From contig JALSIF010000295.1 in NCBI GenBank assembly GCA_026981635.1, positions 1 through 9,755 on the forward strand: 9,755 nucleotides of DNA. Reading direction: 5' to 3'. This document shows positions 1-5,965 of this stretch, piece by piece. The translations under genes were made by a program, and so were the position numbers. Position 1 is the stretch's first letter. Each line of letters starts with the position of its first letter. The notes beneath the pieces were generated by a model. That model saw nothing but the letters and a program-made list of their open reading frames with translations, had not been told where the DNA came from and did no database searches. The stretch comes from a bacterium. Lineage in GTDB: Bacteria > 4484-113 > JALSIF01.

Positions 1-28
1 TCAGGTTACGCGGCCGAGAAATGGCGGG

Positions 29-1201
29 CTATCTGGCTGCTGCCCTGGGGCCCTGAGGGCCCAGCCGGACCACCACCGCAGTAAGGTCATCCTCCAGCCG
101 GCGGGGCTTGGCGAACTGCTTGGCCCGCTCCACCAGGTGGTCAATGAAGCGGCCCGGTGGGAGGTGGGTGAGGCGGGCCATCTCCTCCAGGATCACCTCG
201 TGGAAGGTGATCCCCTCTCCGCTTCCCCGGCTGTCCAGGATGCCGTCGGAGAGGAGGACCAGAGTGTCGCCCACCTCCATCTCCAGGCGCAGCTCCTCCA
301 CCTCCAGCCGCTCAGCCAACCCAAGGGGGGTGTTGGGGATGTGGTATTCCCTCACCTCGCCGGTCTGGCCGCTTACCATGAAGAGGGGCGGCCCGCCCTG
401 GAACCAGACGCTCAGGGTGCGGCGGCGGGGGGAGAGGGAAAAGAGGGTCAGGGTGAGGAAGTGCTCGGCGGGGAGCAGCTCGCGGTAAAAGTCGTTCAGC
501 TCCCTGAGCAGCCGTTCTGGGTTGGTCCAGTTCTGCTCCCGGTACCAGAAGGTCTTCAGGCTGAAGGTATGGAGGGCGGCCTGGACGCCGTGGCCGCTGA
601 AGTCGGCCAGAAACCCTCCCAGGGTGTCGCGGTCAATGGCAAACAGGTCAAAGAAGTCGCCCCCCAGCTGCTCGGAGGGGTGGTAGTAGCAGGAGAGCTC
701 CACCCCGTAGGCGTGCTGGAGGTCCCTCAACTGCTCTGGACGGGGGATGACGGCAAGCTGGATCTCGCGGGCCTGCTCCAGGTCGCGGCGACGCGCCTCC
801 AGCTCTTCCAGCAAGCGCTGGTGGAGGCGATAGATGGCGATCTGGGCCTCCATCCGGGCAATCAGTTCGGGAGCCACCAGCTCGCGGCTGAGCACGTCCA
901 CCGCTCCCGAGCGGATGGCCTGGATGCGGGTGTGCAGATCGGCCTGGCGGGTGATGAAGACCACCGGTAGATCGCGCAGCTGATGGGTGCGCTTGAGCTC
1001 CCGGCAGAGGTTCACCGCCCGGCCATCGGAGCCGTTTAGGTTGAGCAGGAGAAGGTCGGGCCCCACCCGCTGGATCACCTGAGGGGAGTGGTCCTCCCGA
1101 TTGAGGAAGGCGACCCGGAGACCGTGACTTAGCAGGGTGTCTAGCAGAGGCTCCAAGAAGTCGCGCAGGTCACTGTCGGCGAGGATGAGGGCATTCTCCA
1201 G
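29..1201 (-). CDS. Pseudo-receiver domain fused to SpoIIE/PP2C-type protein phosphatase
   Basis: Predicted cytoplasmic serine/threonine phosphatase of the RsbU/SpoIIE class with an N-terminal response-regulator domain. Numbering from the CTG at 1201 gives 390 residues. Residues 1-120 follow the receiver fold: strand ENALILADSD, then LLLLNLNG, VVFITR and GAVDVLSRE. The phospho-acceptor Asp is Asn54 and the conserved Lys is Arg106, while Thr84 is kept, so ordinary phosphorylation is doubtful. A coiled-coil-like linker (about 125-150) ending in the EIQ...IP motif leads to the phosphatase domain. Its metal-binding acids are present: GGD (Asp182), ADFSGHG (Asp200), SDG (Asp319) and EDDLT (Asp371, Asp372). 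The start is uncertain. The first ordinary start, TTG at 1156, would delete the first receiver strand. No ATG, GTG or TTG lies between it and the in-frame clpP stop. CTG at 1201 has GGAG ten bases upstream and starts exactly at the receiver. The gene follows clpP by about 90 bases and may share its transcript. The target is unknown. Confidence 0.85.
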   Translation of the reverse strand: MENALILADSDLRDFLEPLLDTLLSHGLRVAFLNREDHSPQVIQRVGPDLLLLNLNGSDGRAVNLCRELKRTHQLRDLPVVFITRQADLHTRIQAIRSGAVDVLSRELVAPELIARMEAQIAIYRLHQRLLEELEARRRDLEQAREIQLAVIPRPEQLRDLQHAYGVELSCYYHPSEQLGGDFFDLFAIDRDTLGGFLADFSGHGVQAALHTFSLKTFWYREQNWTNPERLLRELNDFYRELLPAEHFLTLTLFSLSPRRRTLSVWFQGGPPLFMVSGQTGEVREYHIPNTPLGLAERLEVEELRLEMEVGDTLVLLSDGILDSRGSGEGITFHEVILEEMARLTHLPPGRFIDHLVERAKQFAKPRRLEDDLTAVVVRLGPQGPRAAAR

Positions 1202-1291
1202 GCTTACCCCGCTCCAGACGGGCTGGGTGGCCGGCCTGTCCTCCCCTTCGCCGTAGAGGAAGACCTGTTTATCCCGCGCAGCGAAGGCGGC

Positions 1292-1993
1292 TCACCCCTT
1301 CTCCTCGGCGACCGGCTCGGGGGAGGAGATGATCTGGTCAATGATGCCGTACTCCTTGGCCTCCTCGGCGTCCATGAAGTAGTCCCGGTCGCAGTCCCGC
1401 TCAACCCTCTCCAGGGGCTGGCCGGTGTGCTTGGAGATGATCTGGTAGATGCGGTCCTTGGCGCGCAGGATCTCCTTGGCGTGGATGGCCACATCGGCCG
1501 CCGAACCGGCATAGCCGCCCAGGGGCTGGTGGAGCATCATGCGGCTGTTGGGCAGGGCGTAGCGCTTGCCCTTGGCGCCGGCCAGCAGCAGAACGCAGGC
1601 CATGGAGGCGGCCGAACCGACGCAGATGGTGGACACCTTGGGCTTGATGAGCTGCATGGTGTCGTAGATGGCCAGTCCCGCATCCACCGAACCGCCCGGG
1701 CTGTTGATGTAGAGGTCAACGTCCTTGGTGCTGTCCTCCTTCTCCAGGAAGAGGAGCTGGGCGATCACCGAGTTGGCCACCGTGTCGTCAATGGGGCTAC
1801 CGATGAAGACGATGCGATCCTTGAGCAGACGGGAATAGATGTCGTAGGCCCGCTCGCCCCAGTTTGACTGTTCAATCACTACCGGAACGTAGTAGTTCAT
1901 CCGCACCTCTCTCAGCCGCCGGATCTTCTCCTCCATGGAACCCCCATACATGGAGATGATCTGGTGGCGCTCGTAAAGTTCGTCTCTGTTCAT
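1292..1993 (-). CDS. clpP: ATP-dependent Clp protease proteolytic subunit ClpP
   Basis: Serine peptidase forming the tetradecameric chamber that degrades unfolded substrates delivered by a Clp ATPase in the cytoplasm. From ATG 1993 it has 233 residues. The catalytic triad is visible: Ser130 in GSAASMA, His155 in RMMLHQP and Asp204 in DRDYFM. The family segments [19 protein letters not shown] and [18 protein letters not shown] are intact. The start is debatable. GTG 2029 would run through the leader hairpins. ATG 1993 has GGGAGAAG just upstream. ATG 1900 ([11 protein letters not shown]) also has GAGAGG upstream and would give 202 residues, the usual ClpP length. With 1993 the protein has an extra charged N-terminal stretch of 31 residues, either a propeptide or an extension. 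It lies 92 bases downstream of tig, the common tig-clpP order, but no clpX follows. Confidence 0.95.
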   Translation of the reverse strand: MNRDELYERHQIISMYGGSMEEKIRRLREVRMNYYVPVVIEQSNWGERAYDIYSRLLKDRIVFIGSPIDDTVANSVIAQLLFLEKEDSTKDVDLYINSPGGSVDAGLAIYDTMQLIKPKVSTICVGSAASMACVLLLAGAKGKRYALPNSRMMLHQPLGGYAGSAADVAIHAKEILRAKDRIYQIISKHTGQPLERVERDCDRDYFMDAEEAKEYGIIDQIISSPEPVAEEKG

Positions 1994-2026
1994 AGTCTTC
2001 TCCCGGCGGCGGGAGATTCTCCCGCC
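1994..2026 (-). promoter_or_regulatory. clpP leader with two mutually exclusive hairpins over the ribosome binding site
   Basis: Three adjacent 8-base segments precede the ATG at 1993. In transcript sense they are GGCGGGAG (2026-2019), CTCCCGCC (2015-2008) and GCCGGGAG (2007-2000). The first two pair perfectly over 8 GC-rich base pairs with an AAU loop. The second can instead pair with the third as UCUCCCG-CCGC-CGGGAGA, a 7-bp stem with a 4-base loop. The third segment contains the SD GGGAGAAG (2004-1997), six bases from the ATG. One fold exposes the SD and the other buries it. The pairing is seen directly; a regulatory role is inference. It could act as a thermosensor, a protein- or ribosome-responsive switch, or be chance in GC-rich DNA. 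Confidence 0.45.
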
Positions 2027-2046
2027 CACTCTGCTAGCTTCTCAGG

Positions 2047-2077
2047 CTTATAAATTCTATACCCGCCCAGGCCACAA
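2047..2077 (-). promoter_or_regulatory. Possible promoter for clpP
   Basis: The 56-base tig-clpP gap upstream of the leader hairpins contains an AT-rich island unusual for this sequence. On the minus strand TATAAG (2052-2047) fits a -10 box. TTGTGG (2077-2072) is a poor -35 with a long 19-base spacer, and TATAGA slightly upstream is another candidate -10. Initiation near 2040 would give a leader of about 47 bases carrying the whole hairpin pair, so clpP could be made separately from tig. The evidence is only box similarity and position. Confidence 0.35.
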
Positions 2078-2085
2078 AGGGCTTC

Positions 2086-3540
2086 TCAGGGGGCTTCCTT
2101 TTCCTGCTCAATCGGCGGTGGGACTGCCGGCTGGGCCGGCTCCCCTTCCTCTCCTTCCCCGGACTGGTGGGGGGAGGTTTCCTTCCCTTCCCCCTGGGCC
2201 TCGTCCTTGAAGCGAACCGTCCTCAGCAGGTGGTCGTAGATCTTCTGCTCAGTGAGCCTTGCCCTGAGGCGGGAGATGAGGGCGCGGTTGCGGGCAAGCT
2301 TGGGGGCTTCGCGGGGGTTTAGGCGGTTTTCGGAGATGAAGCGGTAGAGCTCCAGGCTCAACTCGTGGGAGGAGGGCTCAAGCTTTTCGCGGCGGGCGAT
2401 CTCCCGAAGGATCAGGTACTGGCGAAGGCGCTCCCTAACCTCCTTCCTCAGCTCCTCGCGGTACTTCTCGGGGTCTATCTCCTGGGCCTCAAGCCACTTC
2501 TCCAAGGTCATCCCCTGCTCCCTGAGGCGGCGCTCCTGGTCGGCCAGCTCGTACTGGACCTCCTCATCCAGCCAGCTTTCGGAGATGTCGATCTTTGCCT
2601 CCCGGGCAAGCCGCTCAACGATCTCGGAAAGCTTCTTCTCCCGGGTACGGCGCAGGGCAAAGCCCTGAAGCTCCCGCTCCATCCAGCTCTCAAACTCCTC
2701 CATGCTGCCAAAGCCCAGGGTCTTGGTGACGAACTCCTCACCAAACTGGGGCACCTCCTCGCGGAGGATGCGCTGGCAGCTTGCCACCACCCTCACCCGG
2801 CGGCCCCGAAGTAGTTCGTCATGGGGGTAGTCCTCAGGGACGGTGTACTCAAACTCGCGGGTCTCGCCCGGCTTTATGCCCAGAAACTTCTCCGCAAAGC
2901 CGGTAAGCTCAGGCTCAACGCCCAGCTTGTAGTGGATCTCCTCGTAGTCAAAGGGCGGGGTCTCATCCTTCTTCGCCTGGTCGTCAATGAACTCGGACTT
3001 AAGGGAGCCGACGAAGATGTCGCCCATCTCCGCCCCCTCCCCCTCCTCCTTGACCACCAGGTTCTTGTGCTGCTCAAGGAGGGAGCGGCGAAACTCCTCC
3101 CTCAGCTCGTCGGTCACCCTTACCGGCTCCACCTCAAGCTCCCACTCCCGGTAGTCGGGGAGCTCTACCTGGGGGTAGACGGGCAGGGTCAGCTCAAACT
3201 CGTAAGCCTTGCCCTGCTCGGGGGGGGCCTGCTCGTCAAACCTAAGCCCCTGGCCGGGGCGGGGGTCCAGCCCGAAGCGCTGGATGGCCTGGGCGACGAT
3301 CCTCTCCTGGAGCTCCTCACGAACCTCCGAAACGATGTACTCCCTGCCCAGGCGGCGCTCCAGAACAGGGGGAGGGGCCTTGCCTGGCCTGAAACCGGGC
3401 ACCCTCACCCTATGGGCAAGCCTCCGGTAGACCCGGCGGTAGGCCTCATCCACCTGACCGGCACCCACCTCCCCCCTGATGCGGGCAAGGTTGTCCTCCA
3501 CCGCTACCAGGTCAAGGGACTGCTGAGTCTTGTCTTCCAT
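2086..3540 (-). CDS. tig: Trigger factor, ribosome-associated chaperone and peptidyl-prolyl isomerase
   Basis: Chaperone that docks at the ribosomal exit tunnel and shields nascent chains. It has 484 residues, longer than the usual 430-450. The N-terminal ribosome-binding domain has the signature VPGFRPGKAP at about 47-56. An FKBP-like PPIase region spans roughly 171-258 (GDIFVGSL, then TGFAEKFLGIKPGE and FEYTVPEDYP). The helical, Glu/Arg-rich C-terminal chaperone domain runs to about residue 445. The last 40 residues are a low-complexity Gly/Glu/Pro tail, which accounts for most of the extra length. The start is ATG 3540, because TF proteins begin near this sequence. The bases before it are CACCCCCCAG, with no SD. 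The gene lies 51 bases after the unknown gene and upstream of clpP, the common tig-clpP pairing. Confidence 0.95.
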   Translation of the reverse strand: MEDKTQQSLDLVAVEDNLARIRGEVGAGQVDEAYRRVYRRLAHRVRVPGFRPGKAPPPVLERRLGREYIVSEVREELQERIVAQAIQRFGLDPRPGQGLRFDEQAPPEQGKAYEFELTLPVYPQVELPDYREWELEVEPVRVTDELREEFRRSLLEQHKNLVVKEEGEGAEMGDIFVGSLKSEFIDDQAKKDETPPFDYEEIHYKLGVEPELTGFAEKFLGIKPGETREFEYTVPEDYPHDELLRGRRVRVVASCQRILREEVPQFGEEFVTKTLGFGSMEEFESWMERELQGFALRRTREKKLSEIVERLAREAKIDISESWLDEEVQYELADQERRLREQGMTLEKWLEAQEIDPEKYREELRKEVRERLRQYLILREIARREKLEPSSHELSLELYRFISENRLNPREAPKLARNRALISRLRARLTEQKIYDHLLRTVRFKDEAQGEGKETSPHQSGEGEEGEPAQPAVPPPIEQEKEAP

Positions 3541-3554
3541 CTGGGGGGTGTGAT

Positions 3555-3584
3555 GTTATCAGAGCAGGTTCCGCTTGGGGTCAT
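3555..3584 (-). promoter_or_regulatory. Weak candidate promoter just upstream of tig
   Basis: In the 51-base gap before tig, the minus strand reads ATGACC (3584-3579), an 18-base spacer, then GATAAC (3560-3555). Each box matches the sigma-70 consensus at four of six positions. Initiation about seven bases after the -10 would leave a leader of only some 6-9 bases. That is consistent with the missing SD at tig, but the evidence is thin. Confidence 0.25.
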
Positions 3585-3591
3585 ATCCAAG

Positions 3592-4413
3592 CTAGGCGGA
3601 GCCGCTCAGCCGCTCGGCCAGCCGCTGGCGGAGCAGGTTCCAGGGGGGGAGGGGGAAGGCAAGGGCGGCAAGCTTGAGGTAGCCGGCCGCCTCGCTGGGA
3701 CGCTTGCGGGCAAGGGCGTCAACCGCCAGGTACTCAAAGAAGAAGGCCCCCTCCCGGCGGCGGGTGCTGCGGGTGATGGCGGCACCCATGGCGCTGGGGT
3801 CAACGGTGCGATAGTCGGTACCGGTCAGCTCAACCAGACCGGCAAACAGCTCCTCCTCCCGGGGGTGGCCCCGCAGGTGGGCATAAAAGGCCAGGTAGTG
3901 GGCCAGCTGGCCAAACTCAAACCAGCTCCGGTAGAGGTGGCGAAGTTCTCCCGGACTCAGGGAGTCGGTCAGCTCCCCCAGGATCTCCGCTCCCCTCCCC
4001 GGGGTTACCACCGGCTCCAGTTCTGGGGCATAGACCTGGAGCTGCAGGATGCCCGAGAGGGCGTTCACCACCAGGCGGTTGAGGTCCTCCGGCTTCTCGC
4101 GCCGCCCGATGGTGAGGGCGACCGCAAGGGCCTCCTTGGCCTGGGCTCGGATTAGCTGCAACGCCTCCCTTCCCCGGCAGTGGAAGAGGGTGAGGGCGTG
4201 CCAGCCCAGGGTGAGGGTAAGGGCGCGGCCCGCCAGGGAGCGCTCACGGTCGGCCAGTTCCTGGGCAAACTCGTCGGCCAGTACCCTGACCGTCTCCCCC
4301 AGCGCCCGCTCGTCCAGGCGACGGAAGCTTTCCTGGGCCAGGGAGAGCAGCCCGCGCACCAGCTTTCCCTGCGCCGAGTCGGTAGGGGAGGGTTGGGAGT
4401 GGGGCCTGGCCAA
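3592..4413 (-). CDS. Unrecognised helical protein between an XRE regulator and tig
   Basis: I do not recognise this 273-residue protein. It appears soluble and almost wholly alpha-helical, with no signal peptide and no clear membrane segment. Notable stretches are a Leu/Ala-rich region at about 63-104 containing TLTLGWHALTLFHC, an aromatic cluster at 161-178 (YRSWFEFGQLAHYLAFYA), TRSTRRREGAFFFEYLAVDA at 214-233, and a Pro-rich end (AFPLPPWNLLRQRL). Alternating helices and the phrase RKRPSEAAGYLKLAALAFP suggest helical-hairpin (TPR-like) repeats, but no clean repeat unit is visible. The start is TTG 4413, with a weak GGTAAG about ten bases upstream. A stop three codons before it rules out a longer protein, and GTG at residue 20 is an alternative. 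It lies 51 bases before tig and behind a terminator-like hairpin, so it may head the tig transcript. A link to protein folding is only a positional guess. Confidence 0.75.
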   Translation of the reverse strand: MARPHSQPSPTDSAQGKLVRGLLSLAQESFRRLDERALGETVRVLADEFAQELADRERSLAGRALTLTLGWHALTLFHCRGREALQLIRAQAKEALAVALTIGRREKPEDLNRLVVNALSGILQLQVYAPELEPVVTPGRGAEILGELTDSLSPGELRHLYRSWFEFGQLAHYLAFYAHLRGHPREEELFAGLVELTGTDYRTVDPSAMGAAITRSTRRREGAFFFEYLAVDALARKRPSEAAGYLKLAALAFPLPPWNLLRQRLAERLSGSA

Positions 4414-4433
4414 AGTAGCTAAATCTTACCGGC

Positions 4434-4471
4434 AAAAATGGCAGTGGGGCGCCACCCGAGGGCGGCGCCCC
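4434..4471 (-). terminator. Probable intrinsic terminator after the XRE regulator gene
   Basis: Between 4446 and 4471 lies a perfect 8-bp stem, GGGGCGCC with GGCGCCCC, enclosing ten bases that can add two or three inner CC/GG pairs. On the minus strand it is followed after seven bases by TTTTT (4438-4434). The position, about 43 bases past the XRE stop, fits a terminator or attenuator for that gene. The T run is short and displaced, so termination may be partial, allowing readthrough into the unknown gene and tig. A second small repeat, GTCTG/CAGAC, is at 4490-4503. Confidence 0.55.
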
Positions 4472-4513
4472 GCCCCATCTTTCTCACCCGTCTGAACTCA
4501 GACCGTTGTTGGC

Positions 4514-5074
4514 CTAGCGCGCCTTGCGCCGCAGGAGCTTGTCAATGATCTCCTCGCGCTCCGCCCTTGAGCGGATGCCGCGGCTTTGGAGCTCCTCATC
4601 CAGCAGGTTGAGCAGGCGCTCAAAGCGCTCCTCCCCGTAGGGCTCACCGCCATAGGCGGGAGGGTAGCGGTAGCCGGGAGGAGGACCCCACGCCCGGGCG
4701 TAGGCCGGTTCGTGGTAGGTCTCGCGGGGAGCGAAGCCGTACTCCTCAATCAGCTCCTCCAGCACCACCCTCACCTGGGAGCGCAGGTCGTCCAGCGCCT
4801 GGGGAGAGATGACGTAGTTGAGGAGCTCCTTGGGGTCCATGTCCATCAGCTGGGCCACCTTGACCAGGAAGCCGATGGACTGGTTGGCCCGGCCGTTTTC
4901 CACCTGGCTGAGGTGGGCCGAGCTGATGGTCATGCCGCGCTCCTTGGCGATCTTGACCAACTGGCCGATGGTGAAGCCCTTCTCCTCTCTCAGCTGGCGC
5001 AGACGACGACCGATCTGGGTAAAGATCTCCTTCTCTTCTGGCGTGAGTTCGCGTAGTCTCCTCGTTGCTGCCAT
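4514..5074 (-). CDS. XRE-family helix-turn-helix transcriptional regulator
   Basis: Predicted DNA-binding regulator of 186 residues. Residues about 19-85 form a lambda-Cro/XRE helix-turn-helix: IGRRLRQLREEKGFT, a slightly extended turn region (KIAKERGMT), the recognition segment ISSAHLSQVENGR and the closing LVKVAQLMDMDPKELL. A helical segment (93-113) follows. Then comes a flexible linker rich in Pro, Gly and Tyr (about 125-148, AWGPPPGYRYPPAYGGEPYG) and a charged C-terminal helix (149-186), perhaps for oligomerisation. No ligand-binding or peptidase domain is seen. The start ATG 5074 is supported by the strongest SD in the window, although it sits eleven bases away. The upstream inverted repeat over its own promoter suggests autoregulation. 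Targets are not evident; neighbours on the same strand are the unknown gene and tig. Confidence 0.88.
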   Translation of the reverse strand: MAATRRLRELTPEEKEIFTQIGRRLRQLREEKGFTIGQLVKIAKERGMTISSAHLSQVENGRANQSIGFLVKVAQLMDMDPKELLNYVISPQALDDLRSQVRVVLEELIEEYGFAPRETYHEPAYARAWGPPPGYRYPPAYGGEPYGEERFERLLNLLDEELQSRGIRSRAEREEIIDKLLRRKAR

Positions 5075-5085
5075 TGTTAGTGGTT

Positions 5086-5093
5086 ACCTCCTT
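5086..5093 (-). promoter_or_regulatory. Strong ribosome binding site of the XRE gene
   Basis: The transcript reads AAGGAGGU, a full match to the 16S rRNA 3' end, with eleven bases before the ATG at 5074. This is a little longer than optimal. It fixes the start of the XRE gene and shows that the organism uses SD initiation. Confidence 0.8.
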
Positions 5094-5101
5094 CTTTGTT
5101 G

Positions 5102-5137
5102 GCTGTTTCCAGCTCAGTTCCTAGATACCCTCTAGGA
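5102..5137 (-). promoter_or_regulatory. Two hairpins in the 5' leader of the XRE gene
   Basis: In transcript order, UCCUAGA-GGGUA-UCUAGGA (5137-5119) is a perfect 7-bp stem with a 5-base loop. After five bases, GCUG-GAAA-CAGC (5113-5102) is a 4-bp stem capped by a GNRA-type tetraloop. The first lies at about the predicted transcription start, so it could protect the 5' end of the mRNA. At DNA level it is also a 19-base inverted repeat that a repressor could bind. The pairing is seen; the role is inferred. Confidence 0.4.
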
Positions 5138-5144
5138 CTATCAA

Positions 5145-5174
5145 ATTATACCCTACGTTCAACAACATTGTTAT
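5145..5174 (-). promoter_or_regulatory. Promoter of the XRE gene with overlapping inverted repeat
   Basis: On the minus strand a perfect TATAAT (5150-5145) is preceded by an 18-base spacer and ATAACA (5174-5169), which matches four of six -35 positions. The start point would be near 5138, giving a leader of about 64 bases. An inverted repeat AACAA-CA-TTGTT (5161-5172) overlaps the -35 side of the promoter and is a candidate operator, possibly for the XRE protein itself. Confidence 0.6.
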
Positions 5175-5287
5175 CACCGCTCTACAAATTCTGTCTGCCC
5201 TGCCCGGAAACCACCACTTACCGGCTCCGCTCACAATTCCCCAAATCCCGGAGTCTGGTCCGGTTTAGACGGATTCCCAGGCCCTTC

Positions 5288-5878
5288 CTAACTTTTCAAC
5301 TTTTCCTCTGCCAGCTTTATCAGACCCATGAGCTTTACATCAACAACTTCACCCGCTTTGAGCATCTTTGCCACCTCCTGCTCAGCCCTCGCCAGGGGTA
5401 TCAAGCGAAGTTCAATCTGCTCTCCGCCCACACCCCGCTCTTCGCTCACCCGCCTGCAACCTTGTGCCAAAAAAACATAGGCATACTCGTTGGAGAGTCC
5501 GGAGCTTACTGCTCCTTCGGCGAGCAATTGGATGGTTCCAGCTTCGTAGCCGGTTTCCTCTAACAGCTCCCGGCGGGCACACGTGATGGCATCCTCGCCC
5601 TCCACGTCCATCAGTCCGGCGGGAAGCTCCCACACCAACCGCTCCTGGGGAGGACGAAACTGGCCCACCAGGACCACCTCCCCACCGGTGGTGATGGGCA
5701 CCACCAGCACCACCTCCGGACTGGGGCGGTCGGCGCTCACCCAGCGTCGCACTGTGCCGTCGGGGGACTTGTACTCCCGCTCTACCAGAGTGAGCCAGGG
5801 GGTCCGGTAGAGGGAGCGGCGGGAAAGGACCCGAAAACCGCCGGCCGGGCCTGAGCTGGCTTTGTCCTGGCCGCCCAT
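5288..5878 (-). CDS. Nudix hydrolase, probably ADP-ribose pyrophosphatase type
   Basis: A 196-residue cytoplasmic Nudix enzyme that likely hydrolyses a nucleoside diphosphate linked to a second group, such as ADP-ribose. The Nudix box is at 88-111: LPAGLMDVEGED followed by RRELLEETGY. The catalytic R103-E104 and E107-E108 are intact. There is one extra residue between the leading Gly and the first Glu compared with GX5EX7REUXEEXGU. VGQFRPP at 71-77 and SSGLSNEYAYVFLA at 125-138 fit the ADP-ribose pyrophosphatase subgroup, but substrate cannot be fixed from sequence. ATG 5878 was chosen because the frame stays open back to 5980, where it would overlap the tRNA and encode an unlikely Pro-rich leader. 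Only a weak GGTGG precedes the ATG. The distal half is less GC-rich than neighbouring genes. Confidence 0.88.
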   Translation of the reverse strand: MGGQDKASSGPAGGFRVLSRRSLYRTPWLTLVEREYKSPDGTVRRWVSADRPSPEVVLVVPITTGGEVVLVGQFRPPQERLVWELPAGLMDVEGEDAITCARRELLEETGYEAGTIQLLAEGAVSSGLSNEYAYVFLAQGCRRVSEERGVGGEQIELRLIPLARAEQEVAKMLKAGEVVDVKLMGLIKLAEEKLKS

Positions 5879-5920
5879 CTGCTGCCACCATTCTATGGGA
5901 GTGGTGGGGACGGGGAAGGG

Positions 5921-5949
5921 TAGGCAGGGGGAAAGGGGGTACTTATAAT
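5921..5949 (+). promoter_or_regulatory. Promoter of tRNA-Arg
   Basis: A perfect TATAAT (5944-5949) follows TAGGCA (5921-5926, four of six -35 matches) with the ideal 17-base spacer. The predicted start near 5956 is about ten bases before the mature tRNA 5' end. This is the best promoter on the plus strand, in a short AT-rich island of GC-rich DNA. Confidence 0.65.
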
Positions 5950-5965
5950 TGGCCCTCCAAGGTCT

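Noticed and set aside
137-970. Plus-strand open frame opposite the pseudo-receiver phosphatase
   Set aside because: The minus-strand product has clear domains; the plus-strand translation shows none.
1240-1249. Strong SD-like AAGGGGAGG upstream of the phosphatase
   Set aside because: No start codon of any usual type follows at a workable distance; it is probably just purine-rich sequence.
2821-4155. Long plus-strand open frame of 444 codons opposite tig and the unknown gene
   Set aside because: It crosses two minus-strand genes, has a low-complexity Leu/Gly/Val-rich translation and no domain, and reflects GC-rich antisense frames.
5219-5287. Terminator for the Nudix gene
   Set aside because: Only imperfect repeats (AATCC/GGATT and GTCT/AGAC) with a bulge and no T run; too weak to call.
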